Source of the DNA: Priestia taiwanensis
GTDB lineage: Bacteria; Bacillota; Bacilli; Bacillales; Bacillaceae_G
Direction of reading: 5' to 3'
Assembly (NCBI RefSeq): GCF_014638355.1
Contig: NZ_BMFK01000001.1
Location: forward strand, 124,001-188,000
Length of the DNA stretch: 64,000 bases
Position 1 is the first letter of the stretch, and every line of letters starts with the position of its first letter. Below, piece by piece: positions 18,593-26,281 of this stretch. The position numbers and the translations under genes were made by a program. A model generated the notes under the pieces. That model did no database searches and had not been told where the DNA came from. It saw only the letters and a program-made list of their open reading frames with translations.

Positions 18593-19207
18593 GGTACGGA
18601 TAAGGATAGTAAATTAAATGTAGAAGTTCCACCTGCCTTTAGACAAACTGAATTTGCTAGTTCGTATGAGTCAAGAATTAATCAAACACCTGCACCAATT
18701 AACCCGAAAATTGAATTTGAAGGAATTAGGGGAGAATCTTTAAGTACGCTTAAACCGCCACCAGATCCTAAATTACAAAGTATATTAGATGAAGCTGGCA
18801 TTAAAGGTATTCAATATAAGAATGGAGTTCCTGATTTTGCGCCAGTATCAAAAGCACAAATTGAAATTGACTATATGCTAGGTGGAAAAGGTGGTTTTGG
18901 AGGGAAAGCTAGACGAGCTAATTTTGTTCAATCAGATCAAAAATTAGCTGATAAACTCAATAGTTCACCTGAATTAGCAAGTCGATTTGGTATGGAATCT
19001 GGTAATATTAATGTAAGAGATATAAAGAAGTATAGGGAAGAAAATAAGTTAACGTGGCATGAATTAAATGATGTTAAAACAATGCAACTCGTGCCAACAG
19101 TTATAAATGGTGAATTTGGCCATCTTGGTGGTGTAGGAGAGATAAACGCAGGAGCGTTTAAGCCAGGAGGGTTTGCTAATAGACATAAGGAGGAGTTTGT
19201 AAAATGA
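18593..19207 (+). pseudogene. Orphan C-terminal toxin tip, HNH/Endo VII-like nuclease
   Basis: An open frame of 204 residues without its own start or export domain, preceded directly by an in-frame TAG (18590-18592). It begins GTDKDSK, matching the GTVKDK junction of the full toxin at residue 404. Residues about 150-190 (LTWHELNDVKTMQLVP followed by FGHLGG) fit the WHH-type HNH/Endo VII toxin nucleases, with Glu in place of the second His. Met at 18875 could start a short piece. It overlaps the next gene by ATGA. It looks like a silent cassette that becomes a toxin when joined to a pre-toxin body. Confidence 0.8.
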
Positions 19208-19671
19208 TTTTAAATGATTCGGTCTTCGGTGAACTTGAATATGAGTATGGTTGGATTAAGGATACTACAATTCGTTTTTTGGGAAAAGAAACGGGGATAA
19301 CTTTAATGATAGATGGGGAAGAGGATGGCAATTTTGATGAGGAACAATATGTAGCATATACTTCATTTATGCAAAATTGGGAATACTTACAACAGAGCTT
19401 TGTACAATCAATATTAGACTATTACAAACAAAGAAGGCATGAATTAGGTTATGATATTGAAGTGAATGAAAATTATCCATTAGTTGAAACAATTGATAAA
19501 ATATTAGAAATGGTAGATTTAGATGGTATTGTTGTTCCTTATGGGGATATGTGTGAAGGTAGAGATATTAGATTTACACTTAATTGTACATGGGATACAG
19601 AGAATGGGCTAGGAATTCGTATGTTAAATGAGATAGTAACTGAAGTAGGTCACCAGGATATTGCGATTTAA
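19204..19671 (+). CDS. Candidate immunity protein for the HNH toxin tip (DUF6985-like)
   Basis: A 155-residue acidic protein beginning with an SVFGELEYEYGW segment and ending with FTLNCTWDTENGLGIR. I recall this pattern from DUF6985-type proteins that sit next to HNH toxins in bacilli. It overlaps the toxin tip by ATGA and has GGAGG upstream (within the tip's last codons), so the two are translated together. Neutralisation of the nuclease is inferred from position and family. Unlike the tip, this gene is complete and could protect against related toxins from neighbours. Confidence 0.75.
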   Translation: MILNDSVFGELEYEYGWIKDTTIRFLGKETGITLMIDGEEDGNFDEEQYVAYTSFMQNWEYLQQSFVQSILDYYKQRRHELGYDIEVNENYPLVETIDKILEMVDLDGIVVPYGDMCEGRDIRFTLNCTWDTENGLGIRMLNEIVTEVGHQDIAI

Positions 19672-20055
19672 GTGTAACTATTCATTAATAATATACAAGG
19701 ATTAGAATTTATTAGCATATATAAATGTGGACTGATAAAACAAACTTTATTTGAAGTGTACAGTAAAAGAAAAGGTAATTTTTTCGACATGACTCTATGA
19801 TGGTTAACCATCATAGGCTCTTTGTTGGAACACCATCTCTTGAGAGAATAAAATAAGACACACGAGCTTAGGCGAGATGACATTTTACTGTATGTCGGGT
19901 ACAAAGACATGGAATGTATAGTAAAGTAACGAATGTACACAAGCTCGTACGTTTTAAGGGTATTATTTGTCATGATACACAAAAGGTGTCATACTGTTTT
20001 TACAATGCTACAAAACTTAAAGCTAACCATGAAAGCATAGAAAATAGATAAACGT

Positions 20056-20094
20056 AAAGCACTTGATTGTCAACGATGGCAACGAGTGTTTTTT
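20056..20094 (+). terminator. Conserved terminator-like hairpin in repeat unit 2
   Basis: AAAGCACTTGATTGTC pairs with GGCAACGAGTGTTTT, then T-run. Substitutions relative to copy 1 fall in the loop and at G-U positions, consistent with a conserved stem. Confidence 0.55.
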
Positions 20095-20298
20095 GTGTTT
20101 TAACGTAGAAGTAAGCTGATACACATATAATTTTATAAGTGTTAAATCTATAGACTGTAATTGTCTTTGTACCGTGTATGACACTACTAGGGAAAAAACG
20201 ATATAAAAAGTAAGGGGTGTGTTATTTTTTCAAGTCGTCGTACAGTACGTTTTAACGGATTTACGTTACGAACACGTTATCCGCAAAAAACGGGTAAA

Positions 20299-20326
20299 CG
20301 TTACAGGGACTACAATTACTGTAACG
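20299..20326. other. Inverted repeat with AC centre, candidate recombination site 2
   Basis: Same 8-bp arms CGTTACAG and CTGTAACG and same spacer as at 16213, but the central dinucleotide (20312-20313) is AC instead of GT. These are the only two differences within about 109 bp. Confidence 0.45.
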
Positions 20327-20339
20327 GGAAGGGACTACT

Positions 20340-20810
20340 ATGGAAGAGAAAGTAGTTGGTTATGTACGAGTTTCAACAGAAGGACAAGTACGTGACGGAT
20401 ATAGTCTAGCGTATCAAGTAGAAGAGATTGAGCGTTACTGTATGGAAAATAACTTACAGCTACTTCAAATTTACGAAGATAGAGGACTGAGTGGCGCAAC
20501 AGTTGATGAAGATGGATTAACGGTTGAACGTGAAGGACTACAGGAGCTATTATCGGATATGGCGTATCACCAAGTAAGTCACTTTATCGTATTGAATACC
20601 TCACGACTGTGGCGCTCTGACCTGGCAAAAGTGTTGATACAACGAGAGTGAGAGAAACATGAAGTAGATATAAAAGCAATTGAACAACCGAGTTACAGTA
20701 TTTACACACATGAGCCAAACGATTTTTTAGTGAATAGATATTGGAGTTGTTAGACCAATACCAACGAATTGAAATTGTATTGAAACTACCTAGAGGCAGG
20801 AAGAGATAAT
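20340..20810 (+). pseudogene. Broken serine recombinase
   Basis: The first 103 codons match the recombinase at 16254, including Ser12. A CGAGAG-TGA stop replaces the CGAGAACTA of copy 1 at 20649-20651. Further homology continues to about 20805 with a one-base shift in the LNGMLELLDQ region, then ends before the DNA-binding domain. Catalysis would be lost; a truncated catalytic-domain fragment could still be made. Confidence 0.9.
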
Positions 20811-20908
20811 ACATAATAAGTGATTTTCCTTGTTACTGCTATTAACAATATTTCTTTTTTAGTATGTATTTGTTATTCTTTCTTTTGTGTTCTTTCTTTA
20901 ATAAGTCC

Positions 20909-20945
20909 TGATTTTCAACAGTTGAACTTCAATTGTTGAAAATCA
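20909..20945. repeat. 37-bp near-perfect palindrome
   Basis: Arms of 18 bp beginning TGATTTTCAACA and ending TGTTGAAAATCA, one mismatch, one central base. No T-run follows on either strand, so it is not a standard terminator. It lies between the toxin island and the minus-strand gene ending at 20975. Confidence 0.75.
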
Positions 20946-20974
20946 GCAATTGAAAATGAACACGTGAATGTATA

Positions 20975-21445
20975 TTATTCTTTCATTGGTAAATAAATCT
21001 CAATCACACTATCTTCTTGATCCAGAGAATGTACATCCGCCCAATATTCGAAGTCAAACGGGCGAGTGCTACAAATAGCTTGTTCCTGAATGGCATGATA
21101 CGTTTCTGTAAGTGTTGATTCTGGCCCATGATGAGTGACTTTTGTATATGTTCTAGTTGGGAGTGTATGTTGAATAAATTCGTTAGGGATATCGGAAAAC
21201 TCGTGGACTTCAACGGCGAGAATATGGACAAAAGGCACATCTGGTGTCCATTCGCAGTCTGAATATCGTTGGACTAAATACATGCTAGTGTTATCTAGTT
21301 GATGTGGGATGTTGTGGCGAGTGTTCATTAGCTTGTCTCGTAAACGTACAATAATGTTAGCTTCTACATCTTCATTGACAGAGGCTGTGACTGTGTAGCC
21401 AACTAATTTCTTTTCGTCGCTTGAAAGTGTTTGGATATGAACCAT
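20975..21445 (-). CDS. GyrI-like / SRPBCC-type effector-binding domain protein
   Basis: A 156-residue stand-alone effector-binding domain of the GyrI/AraC-E type (VHEFSDIPNEFIQHTLPTRTYTKVTHHG and a YLPMKE end). Such proteins bind hydrophobic small molecules; no HTH is present. The ribosome site AAAAGGAGTGAT is one arm of a perfect inverted repeat at 21451-21490. It lies downstream of the nitroreductase on the same strand. The function is inferred from fold resemblance only. Confidence 0.7.
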   Translation of the reverse strand: MVHIQTLSSDEKKLVGYTVTASVNEDVEANIIVRLRDKLMNTRHNIPHQLDNTSMYLVQRYSDCEWTPDVPFVHILAVEVHEFSDIPNEFIQHTLPTRTYTKVTHHGPESTLTETYHAIQEQAICSTRPFDFEYWADVHSLDQEDSVIEIYLPMKE

Positions 21446-21450
21446 TGTTA

Positions 21451-21490
21451 ATCACTCCTTTTCATGTTCATTATACGAAAAGGAGTGATG
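21451..21490 (-). promoter_or_regulatory. Inverted repeat that can sequester the ribosome site
   Basis: ATCACTCCTTTT (21451-21462) and AAAAGGAGTGAT (21479-21490) are perfect 12-bp arms. On the minus strand the proximal arm is the Shine-Dalgarno of the gene starting at 21445, so a transcript from upstream would fold it into a stem. Confidence 0.6.
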
Positions 21491-21510
21491 GACTTGTACT
21501 AATTTGTTTG

Positions 21511-22128
21511 TTATTTATATGTTACAAATTCTCTTACGGGCTTACGGTAACCTCTTGGGCGTCTACTTGCTACCTTTTCCTTGCCAATAACAATCATCAT
21601 GACAATTTCTTCTTCTTCAGGAATATGTAATAAGTCTCGGATCTGATTGGCATCGAAACCAATCATTGGGCATGTATCCCATCCTTTTGCTTTTGCAGCG
21701 AGCATAAATTGCATCGCGCTTAGGGATGCGTTACGAATGGCTTCTTCTTTCTCGAATTCTTCGCCACGGTTTACATAGAAGTTTGTTACTTCTTCTACTT
21801 GTTTGTCATATTCTTGTTTGCTTAAGATACCTAGATGGAGTAGTCCTTCATATAGGCTGCCAACATTCTTATATGCTTTCTTATCTCCAAGAACGAGAAT
21901 AACGGCAGATGCCGAAGAGACTTTGTATTGTCCGTAAGCAGCTTCTCTTACTTGTTCTTTTAACACGTCGTCTTGAACAACAACATATTTTGTATGTTGT
22001 AAGTTAAATGCAGAAGGTGCTAGCTTTACTAGGTTAAATATGTCAGTTAGTTCTTCTTTGGAGATATGTACATCTTTCATAAAATTATTTGCGGAGCGTC
22101 TTGCTTGTAGTAATTGTTCGAAATCCAT
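21511..22128 (-). CDS. Nitroreductase family flavoprotein
   Basis: A 205-residue FMN-dependent NAD(P)H nitroreductase of the YdgI/DrgA-like group. The N-terminal LLQARRSANNF carries the usual FMN-phosphate arginines, APSAFNLQH is the conserved Ser-Asn loop, and ATKYVV-like strands follow; the C-terminal GYRKPV resembles family members. It may reduce nitroaromatics or quinones; the natural substrate is unknown. The ribosome site is CAGAAAGAAGGC upstream of the ATG. A second nitroreductase lies at 26282. Confidence 0.88.
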   Translation of the reverse strand: MDFEQLLQARRSANNFMKDVHISKEELTDIFNLVKLAPSAFNLQHTKYVVVQDDVLKEQVREAAYGQYKVSSASAVILVLGDKKAYKNVGSLYEGLLHLGILSKQEYDKQVEEVTNFYVNRGEEFEKEEAIRNASLSAMQFMLAAKAKGWDTCPMIGFDANQIRDLLHIPEEEEIVMMIVIGKEKVASRRPRGYRKPVREFVTYK

Positions 22129-22242
22129 TGGATACAGCCTTCTTTCTGAGGTTTTGTCTTCAAATGAAGAATCTTTAATTCGAGATATATGTTATAGGAC
22201 TTTGCTAGTAATGTCAAATATTTCTTTTACTAGGGAAGGAGA

Positions 22243-22272
22243 GTGTGCTAAAAAATGTATTCTTTAGCACAC
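22243..22272. promoter_or_regulatory. 10-bp inverted repeat
   Basis: GTGTGCTAAA and TTTAGCACAC around a 10-nt loop, between the TetR gene end and the nitroreductase promoter. No T-run. It could be an operator or a hairpin ending the TetR transcript. Confidence 0.4.
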
Positions 22273-22376
22273 TGTTTCTACTAGTTTAGTATGTGATAAT
22301 AAGCCTGCATTGCAGGGATTCTCGTATGTACCTATACCTATATTATGGGTTTGTTTCGATCAAGATACGCTATTTT

Positions 22377-22970
22377 TTATTGGTCTATTCGTAAGCCATT
22401 CAATGTAATAGATAGGCTGTGTAATGCTTTCTCTAGCGTTGCTTCTGTTTCTTCTGCATTCGCAATCCAGAAGGTAGCGTTCATGAGGCCACCGTTTAGA
22501 AGGCGGGCTAATGATTCACAGTCTGTCTGATGGATGATGTGTTGGTCCATTAATTGCTTCAGCATGTGGCCCATCGTTGCGAGACATTGGGACTGAGAAG
22601 TATCGGCGTATGTATTACCTAGAATAGACGGGGCATCACGAAGGATGATGCGTTGTATCTCGGGTTCTAGTGCCATTGCGAGGTATGCTTCACATCGACC
22701 GACAAATCCATCCCATGTGCTTTCGGCTGTATCAGAAATAGTCGTTAATCGTCGATCCATTTCGGCATCGATTTCTTGTACGACAGCTGCGAGTAAGCCT
22801 TTCTTGTCGCCGAAGTGATGATACAAAGCGCCGCGTGTTAAGCCAACAGAAGCAGTGAAATCGTCCATCGAGGTGTCTGCATAGCCGATTGTACCGAATG
22901 CTTGGCGTGCCGCGCTAATTAATTTGGCGCGTGTTTCAATAATCATTTCCGAGCGTGTTTTTCGTACCAT
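22377..22970 (-). CDS. TetR family regulator
   Basis: A 197-residue TetR repressor. The N-terminal HTH (residues about 13-58) contains FGTIGYADTSMDDFTASVGLTRGALYHHFGDKKGL, seen in short as the GALYHHF recognition helix. The C-terminal half is a ligand domain. It is divergent from an MFS gene, and the 217-bp intergenic region holds two similar 17-bp palindromes overlapping the MFS promoter. The expected role is repression of the MFS gene and of itself, relieved by a drug-like ligand. Confidence 0.9.
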   Translation of the reverse strand: MVRKTRSEMIIETRAKLISAARQAFGTIGYADTSMDDFTASVGLTRGALYHHFGDKKGLLAAVVQEIDAEMDRRLTTISDTAESTWDGFVGRCEAYLAMALEPEIQRIILRDAPSILGNTYADTSQSQCLATMGHMLKQLMDQHIIHQTDCESLARLLNGGLMNATFWIANAEETEATLEKALHSLSITLNGLRIDQ

Positions 22971-23075
22971 ACTTTCTCCTTCTTTCTCTACATTTGTACG
23001 TTATGTTCATTGTACTGGACTTCGTGTTTCTTCATCAAAATATTTCTCTTTTTGATGAGGAGAAAATGTTTTTAA

Positions 23076-23126
23076 TTGACATACGTGTTGTATGTGAATA
23101 GTATAAAATACATACGCGGCGTATGT
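23076..23126 (+). promoter_or_regulatory. MFS promoter with two TetR-type operators
   Basis: TTGACA (23076-23081), 17-bp spacer, TAGTAT (23099-23104; TATAAA overlaps at 23102). Operator 1, ACATACGTGTTGTATGT (23079-23095), is imperfect; operator 2, ACATACGCGGCGTATGT (23110-23126), is a perfect 8+1+8 palindrome. Centres are 31 bp apart, three helical turns, so repressor dimers would bind on one face and block RNA polymerase. Confidence 0.8.
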
Positions 23127-23187
23127 CAATTTTTTCTAGAGTTACTTTGTTTGAACAAATAATGCGTGAGATGGGAAGGGGAAGGTT

Positions 23188-24423
23188 ATGTTTCATTCAT
23201 ATCGTAAAATATTTGAGGCACCTGGTTCGAAAGGGTTTTCGGCAGCGGGTTTTGTAGCGAGAATGCCGATGTCAATGATGGGTATTGGGATTGTGACGAT
23301 GTTATCGCAGTTGAGCGGGGAGTATTGGTTGGCTGGGGCCATTGCGGCGACGTTTGCATTAGCTTCTGCCTTAATAGCTCCGCATATTGCGAGGTTAGCA
23401 GACAGATTAGGGCAGTCGCGTGTGTTACCACTTGCGACTATAGTGAGTGTGTTAGCGGTTATTGTTATGTTACTTTGCACACGGTACAAGGCACCGGCTT
23501 GGACGCTGTTTGCTTCGGCGTTAGCTGCGGGTGGAATGCCGAATATGTCGGCGATGGTACGTGCGCGCTGGGCAGAATTGTATCGTGGATCGCATAAGTT
23601 AAATACGGCGTTTGCGTTTGAGTCGGTTGTAGATGAACTTTGCTTTATTGTCGGTCCAGTTTTGTCGGTTAGTGTTAGTGTGATGTGGTTTCCAGAGGCA
23701 GGTCCACTACTGTCATCTATTTGCCTTGCGATAGGGGTGTTTCTCTTTACAATGCAAAAGAGTACAGAACCTCCTGTCTATCCGCTTTCGACAACAACTA
23801 AAGGTAGCATTGTCAAAATTGGTTCATTGCGGGTATTAGTCTTTACATTAATGGCCATTGGTACAATCTTTGGTACAATTGACGTCGTGAGTGTTGCATT
23901 TGCGGAGGATCAAGGAAATACAGTTGCAGCAAGTATTGTATTATCCGTGTATGCGGTTGGTTCTTGTTTAGCTGGTTTAGTATTTGGGACACTTCGAATC
24001 AAAACACCGTTATATCGCCAGTTTTTGTACGCTGTTTCAATTTCAGCGATTACGATGATTCCGCTGTTCTTTATAGATAGTATAACGAAGCTTACGATTT
24101 CGGTCTTCTTTGCGGGGATGTCCGTTGCGCCGACAATGATTATTACGATGGGATTAGTAGAAAAGATTGTCCCGGAATCTCAAGTAACAGAAGGAATGAC
24201 ATGGGCTATTACGGGATTAGGTATTGGCGTGGCGATTGGTTCAGCAATTGCGGGATGGGTCGTGGATGGATTCGGAGCACGTACAGGATTTAGTGTTGCG
24301 ATTATCGCAGGATTCGTGGCATTCGTTATGATGCTTGCAGGTTACAAATCGCTTCAGTTAGCGTATAAGCGAGCGGTGAAGGGGGACGAATGTGCGGAAG
24401 TAGAACAAACACAATGTATGTGA
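23188..24423 (+). CDS. MFS efflux transporter
   Basis: A 411-residue major facilitator with 12 hydrophobic segments and a basic central loop near residue 200. Loop 2-3 reads HIARLADRLGQSR, the family signature. RBS GAAGGGGAAGG precedes the ATG at 23188. Divergent TetR gene and operator pair indicate inducible export of a toxic compound. The substrate cannot be told from sequence. Confidence 0.88.
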   Translation: MFHSYRKIFEAPGSKGFSAAGFVARMPMSMMGIGIVTMLSQLSGEYWLAGAIAATFALASALIAPHIARLADRLGQSRVLPLATIVSVLAVIVMLLCTRYKAPAWTLFASALAAGGMPNMSAMVRARWAELYRGSHKLNTAFAFESVVDELCFIVGPVLSVSVSVMWFPEAGPLLSSICLAIGVFLFTMQKSTEPPVYPLSTTTKGSIVKIGSLRVLVFTLMAIGTIFGTIDVVSVAFAEDQGNTVAASIVLSVYAVGSCLAGLVFGTLRIKTPLYRQFLYAVSISAITMIPLFFIDSITKLTISVFFAGMSVAPTMIITMGLVEKIVPESQVTEGMTWAITGLGIGVAIGSAIAGWVVDGFGARTGFSVAIIAGFVAFVMMLAGYKSLQLAYKRAVKGDECAEVEQTQCM

Positions 24424-24430
24424 AGGGAAA

Positions 24431-24453
24431 GGCTACCGCATGATACGGTGGCC
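24431..24453 (+). terminator. Hairpin after MFS gene
   Basis: GGCTACCG and CGGTGGCC (one G-U pair) around 7 nt, followed by TGTTATCCTT. A probable weak terminator. Confidence 0.5.
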
Positions 24454-24617
24454 TGTTATCCTTCATCAATAGCGACTGTTGTACCCTCATATAAGTATTA
24501 GAAATTTGTAATAGGCAAATGTTTTTCTTCTTCGTATACCTCGCTTTTTCAGTAAATGACTTGTATAATGGTGGGAACTAATGTTCTTTTGTGGAAAATA
24601 TAGAATGAGGTGGCGGC

Positions 24618-25700
24618 ATGGCAGAAGCGTTAAAAGATATATACGATGTAGAGTTTGTCGGCAAGTTGGCGAAAGAAATTCAGTGTGTGTACGAAGAGTT
24701 TGATGAAAAAGGATTCATTCAATCAATCTTTGTTGATGATTGGGAAGAGAAGGCGTTGAAAAGTAGGATGAGACACATTACGACGTGTTTACATACGTTT
24801 CTTCCGTCTGATTATGAGGAAGCGATTGGCATATTGAAAAAGGTTGCACCGCAGCTTGCTAATGATTCATTAGCAAGTATTATTTTCCCTGACTTTGTAG
24901 AGGTATATGGATTGGACAAATGGGATGTATCGATTCCTGCGTTAGAGTGGTTCACTCAGTATTCGACATCTGAATATGGGGTGCGTCCTTTTATCCAACA
25001 AGATCCAGAGCGAATGGTTGCACAAATGCTAGAGTGGAGTGAACATCCTAATCATCATGTACGAAGATTGGCGAGTGAAGGGATTCGTCCGAGATTACCG
25101 TGGGGGATGGCGTTAGGGGAGTTTAAAGCAAATCCGTTGCCTATTCTTCCGATAGTAGAGCGCTTGAAAGAGGATGAATCATTGTACGTTAGAAAGAGCG
25201 TGGCGAATAACTTGAATGATATTTCGAAGGATCATCCAGAACTTATCTTGAATCTTGCGAAGGAATGGTTAGGCAAGCATCCAGATACAGATTGGATTGT
25301 GAAGCATGCATGTCGTGGGTTATTGAAGAAGGGACATCCAGAAGCGTTGGCGTTGTTTGGATTCCATGGAACACTGGCTGTACATGTCGAGAATTTCACG
25401 GTAGATAAAATGACACTTTCGATTGGAGAGAAGATAGCCTTTTCGTTTCACGTAAAAGGAGAGGAATCTACAAAGGTTCGAATTGAGTATGCAGTTGATT
25501 TCGTGAAGGAAAATGGAAATAGATCGAGACGTGTCTTCAAAGTGAGCGAGAATATATTATCTGCTGGAGACATGTTATCGTATCATAAATCGCATTCGTT
25601 TAAAGACTTAACAACACGAAAGCATTACAACGGGATGCATACGTTGTCTATTCTTATAAACGGGGAAGAGAAAGCTAGTCTTGATTTTCATTTAGAATAA
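24618..25700 (+). CDS. AlkC-type DNA alkylation repair glycosylase
   Basis: A 360-residue member of the AlkC/AlkD superfamily, HEAT-like-repeat DNA glycosylases that remove 3-methyladenine and related lesions. Helical repeats fill residues 1-240 (for example HPNHHVRRLASEGIRPRLPW and YVRKSVANNLNDISKDHPEL). The last 100 residues are beta-rich (FSFHVKGEE, KVRIEYAVDF), fitting the Ig-like C-terminal domain found in many AlkC proteins. RBS GAGGTGGCGG precedes the ATG. Monocistronic, ending in a shared terminator with the convergent HxlR gene. Confidence 0.85.
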   Translation: MAEALKDIYDVEFVGKLAKEIQCVYEEFDEKGFIQSIFVDDWEEKALKSRMRHITTCLHTFLPSDYEEAIGILKKVAPQLANDSLASIIFPDFVEVYGLDKWDVSIPALEWFTQYSTSEYGVRPFIQQDPERMVAQMLEWSEHPNHHVRRLASEGIRPRLPWGMALGEFKANPLPILPIVERLKEDESLYVRKSVANNLNDISKDHPELILNLAKEWLGKHPDTDWIVKHACRGLLKKGHPEALALFGFHGTLAVHVENFTVDKMTLSIGEKIAFSFHVKGEESTKVRIEYAVDFVKENGNRSRRVFKVSENILSAGDMLSYHKSHSFKDLTTRKHYNGMHTLSILINGEEKASLDFHLE

Positions 25701-25746
25701 AAAAGGTAAGGATATAGTGGGCATGCTCGCTATATCCTTACCTTTT
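25701..25746. terminator. Bidirectional terminator
   Basis: AAAAGGTAAGGATATAG and CTATATCCTTACCTTTT form a perfect 17-bp stem with A and T runs on both sides. It serves alkC and the convergent HxlR gene. Confidence 0.92.
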
Positions 25747-26104
25747 ATTTATTTTCAGCTTCCTCTTTAATGATGACCTCACCGTTAGGATATCGATATT
25801 TAATGTATTCTCCGCCCCATTCACAAAGTACTTGTAAGACTTCTCTTAGCGATTCGCCGTATTCTGTAAGGGAATATTCTACTTTTGGTGGTACTTGATT
25901 ATACACTTTTCTAGAAACCAATCCATCGTTTTCTAGTTCGCGTAATTGTTCAGTCAGCATCTTTTGTGTAATCCCTGTTACTAATCGTTTTAATTCACCT
26001 GTGCGTATAGGTCCATTCGTTAAATGATATAAAATATGTGCCTTCCATTTCCCTCCAATGACTCCTAATACTACTTCCATTCGGTTGTTGTACTCTTTTC
26101 TCAT
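25745..26104 (-). CDS. HxlR/YodB family redox-type regulator
   Basis: A 119-residue winged-helix HxlR protein (VLGVIGGKWKAHILYHL, then GITQKMLTEQLRELENDGLV and PPKVEYSLTEYG). This set has no cysteine near the N-terminus, unlike quinone-sensing YodB, but has one at the C-terminal LCEWGGEY. It is divergent from a nitroreductase, and homologous pairs control nitroreductase or quinone detoxification genes. The intergenic stretch 26130-26200 has repeated GTACC/GGTA and AGTGC elements that may be its operator. Confidence 0.87.
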   Translation of the reverse strand: MRKEYNNRMEVVLGVIGGKWKAHILYHLTNGPIRTGELKRLVTGITQKMLTEQLRELENDGLVSRKVYNQVPPKVEYSLTEYGESLREVLQVLCEWGGEYIKYRYPNGEVIIKEEAENK

Positions 26105-26281
26105 ATCGAACTCCTCTATTTATCTAATAGGCACTTTTTCGTACCTATGTTACAAAAAGGTATCTATAGCACAAAAAAGTGCGTACTTTTTTTTATATCT
26201 GTACTATACCATAATAGGATTTGTTAGCAAGTTACATGTGAAAATATCAAATTTTAATGAAAAATAATGGGGGATATAAAA

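Larger units (their letters stand above)
19752..20810 (+). repeat. Recombinase-bearing repeat unit, copy 2 (decayed)
   Basis: Direct repeat of 15649-16725 with scattered substitutions and small indels in the upstream half. The 109 bases before the recombinase start are nearly identical. The GATGGTTAACCATC palindrome, the hairpin and the inverted repeat are all conserved. Homology stops inside the recombinase gene at about 20805 (AGAGGCAGGAAGAG). The gap 19672-20339 holds no other gene. Confidence 0.9.

Noticed and set aside
15649..20810. The two 1-kb repeats as a simple composite transposon
   Set aside because: The repeats carry a serine recombinase, not a transposase, show no terminal inverted repeats or target duplications, and one copy ends inside the gene.
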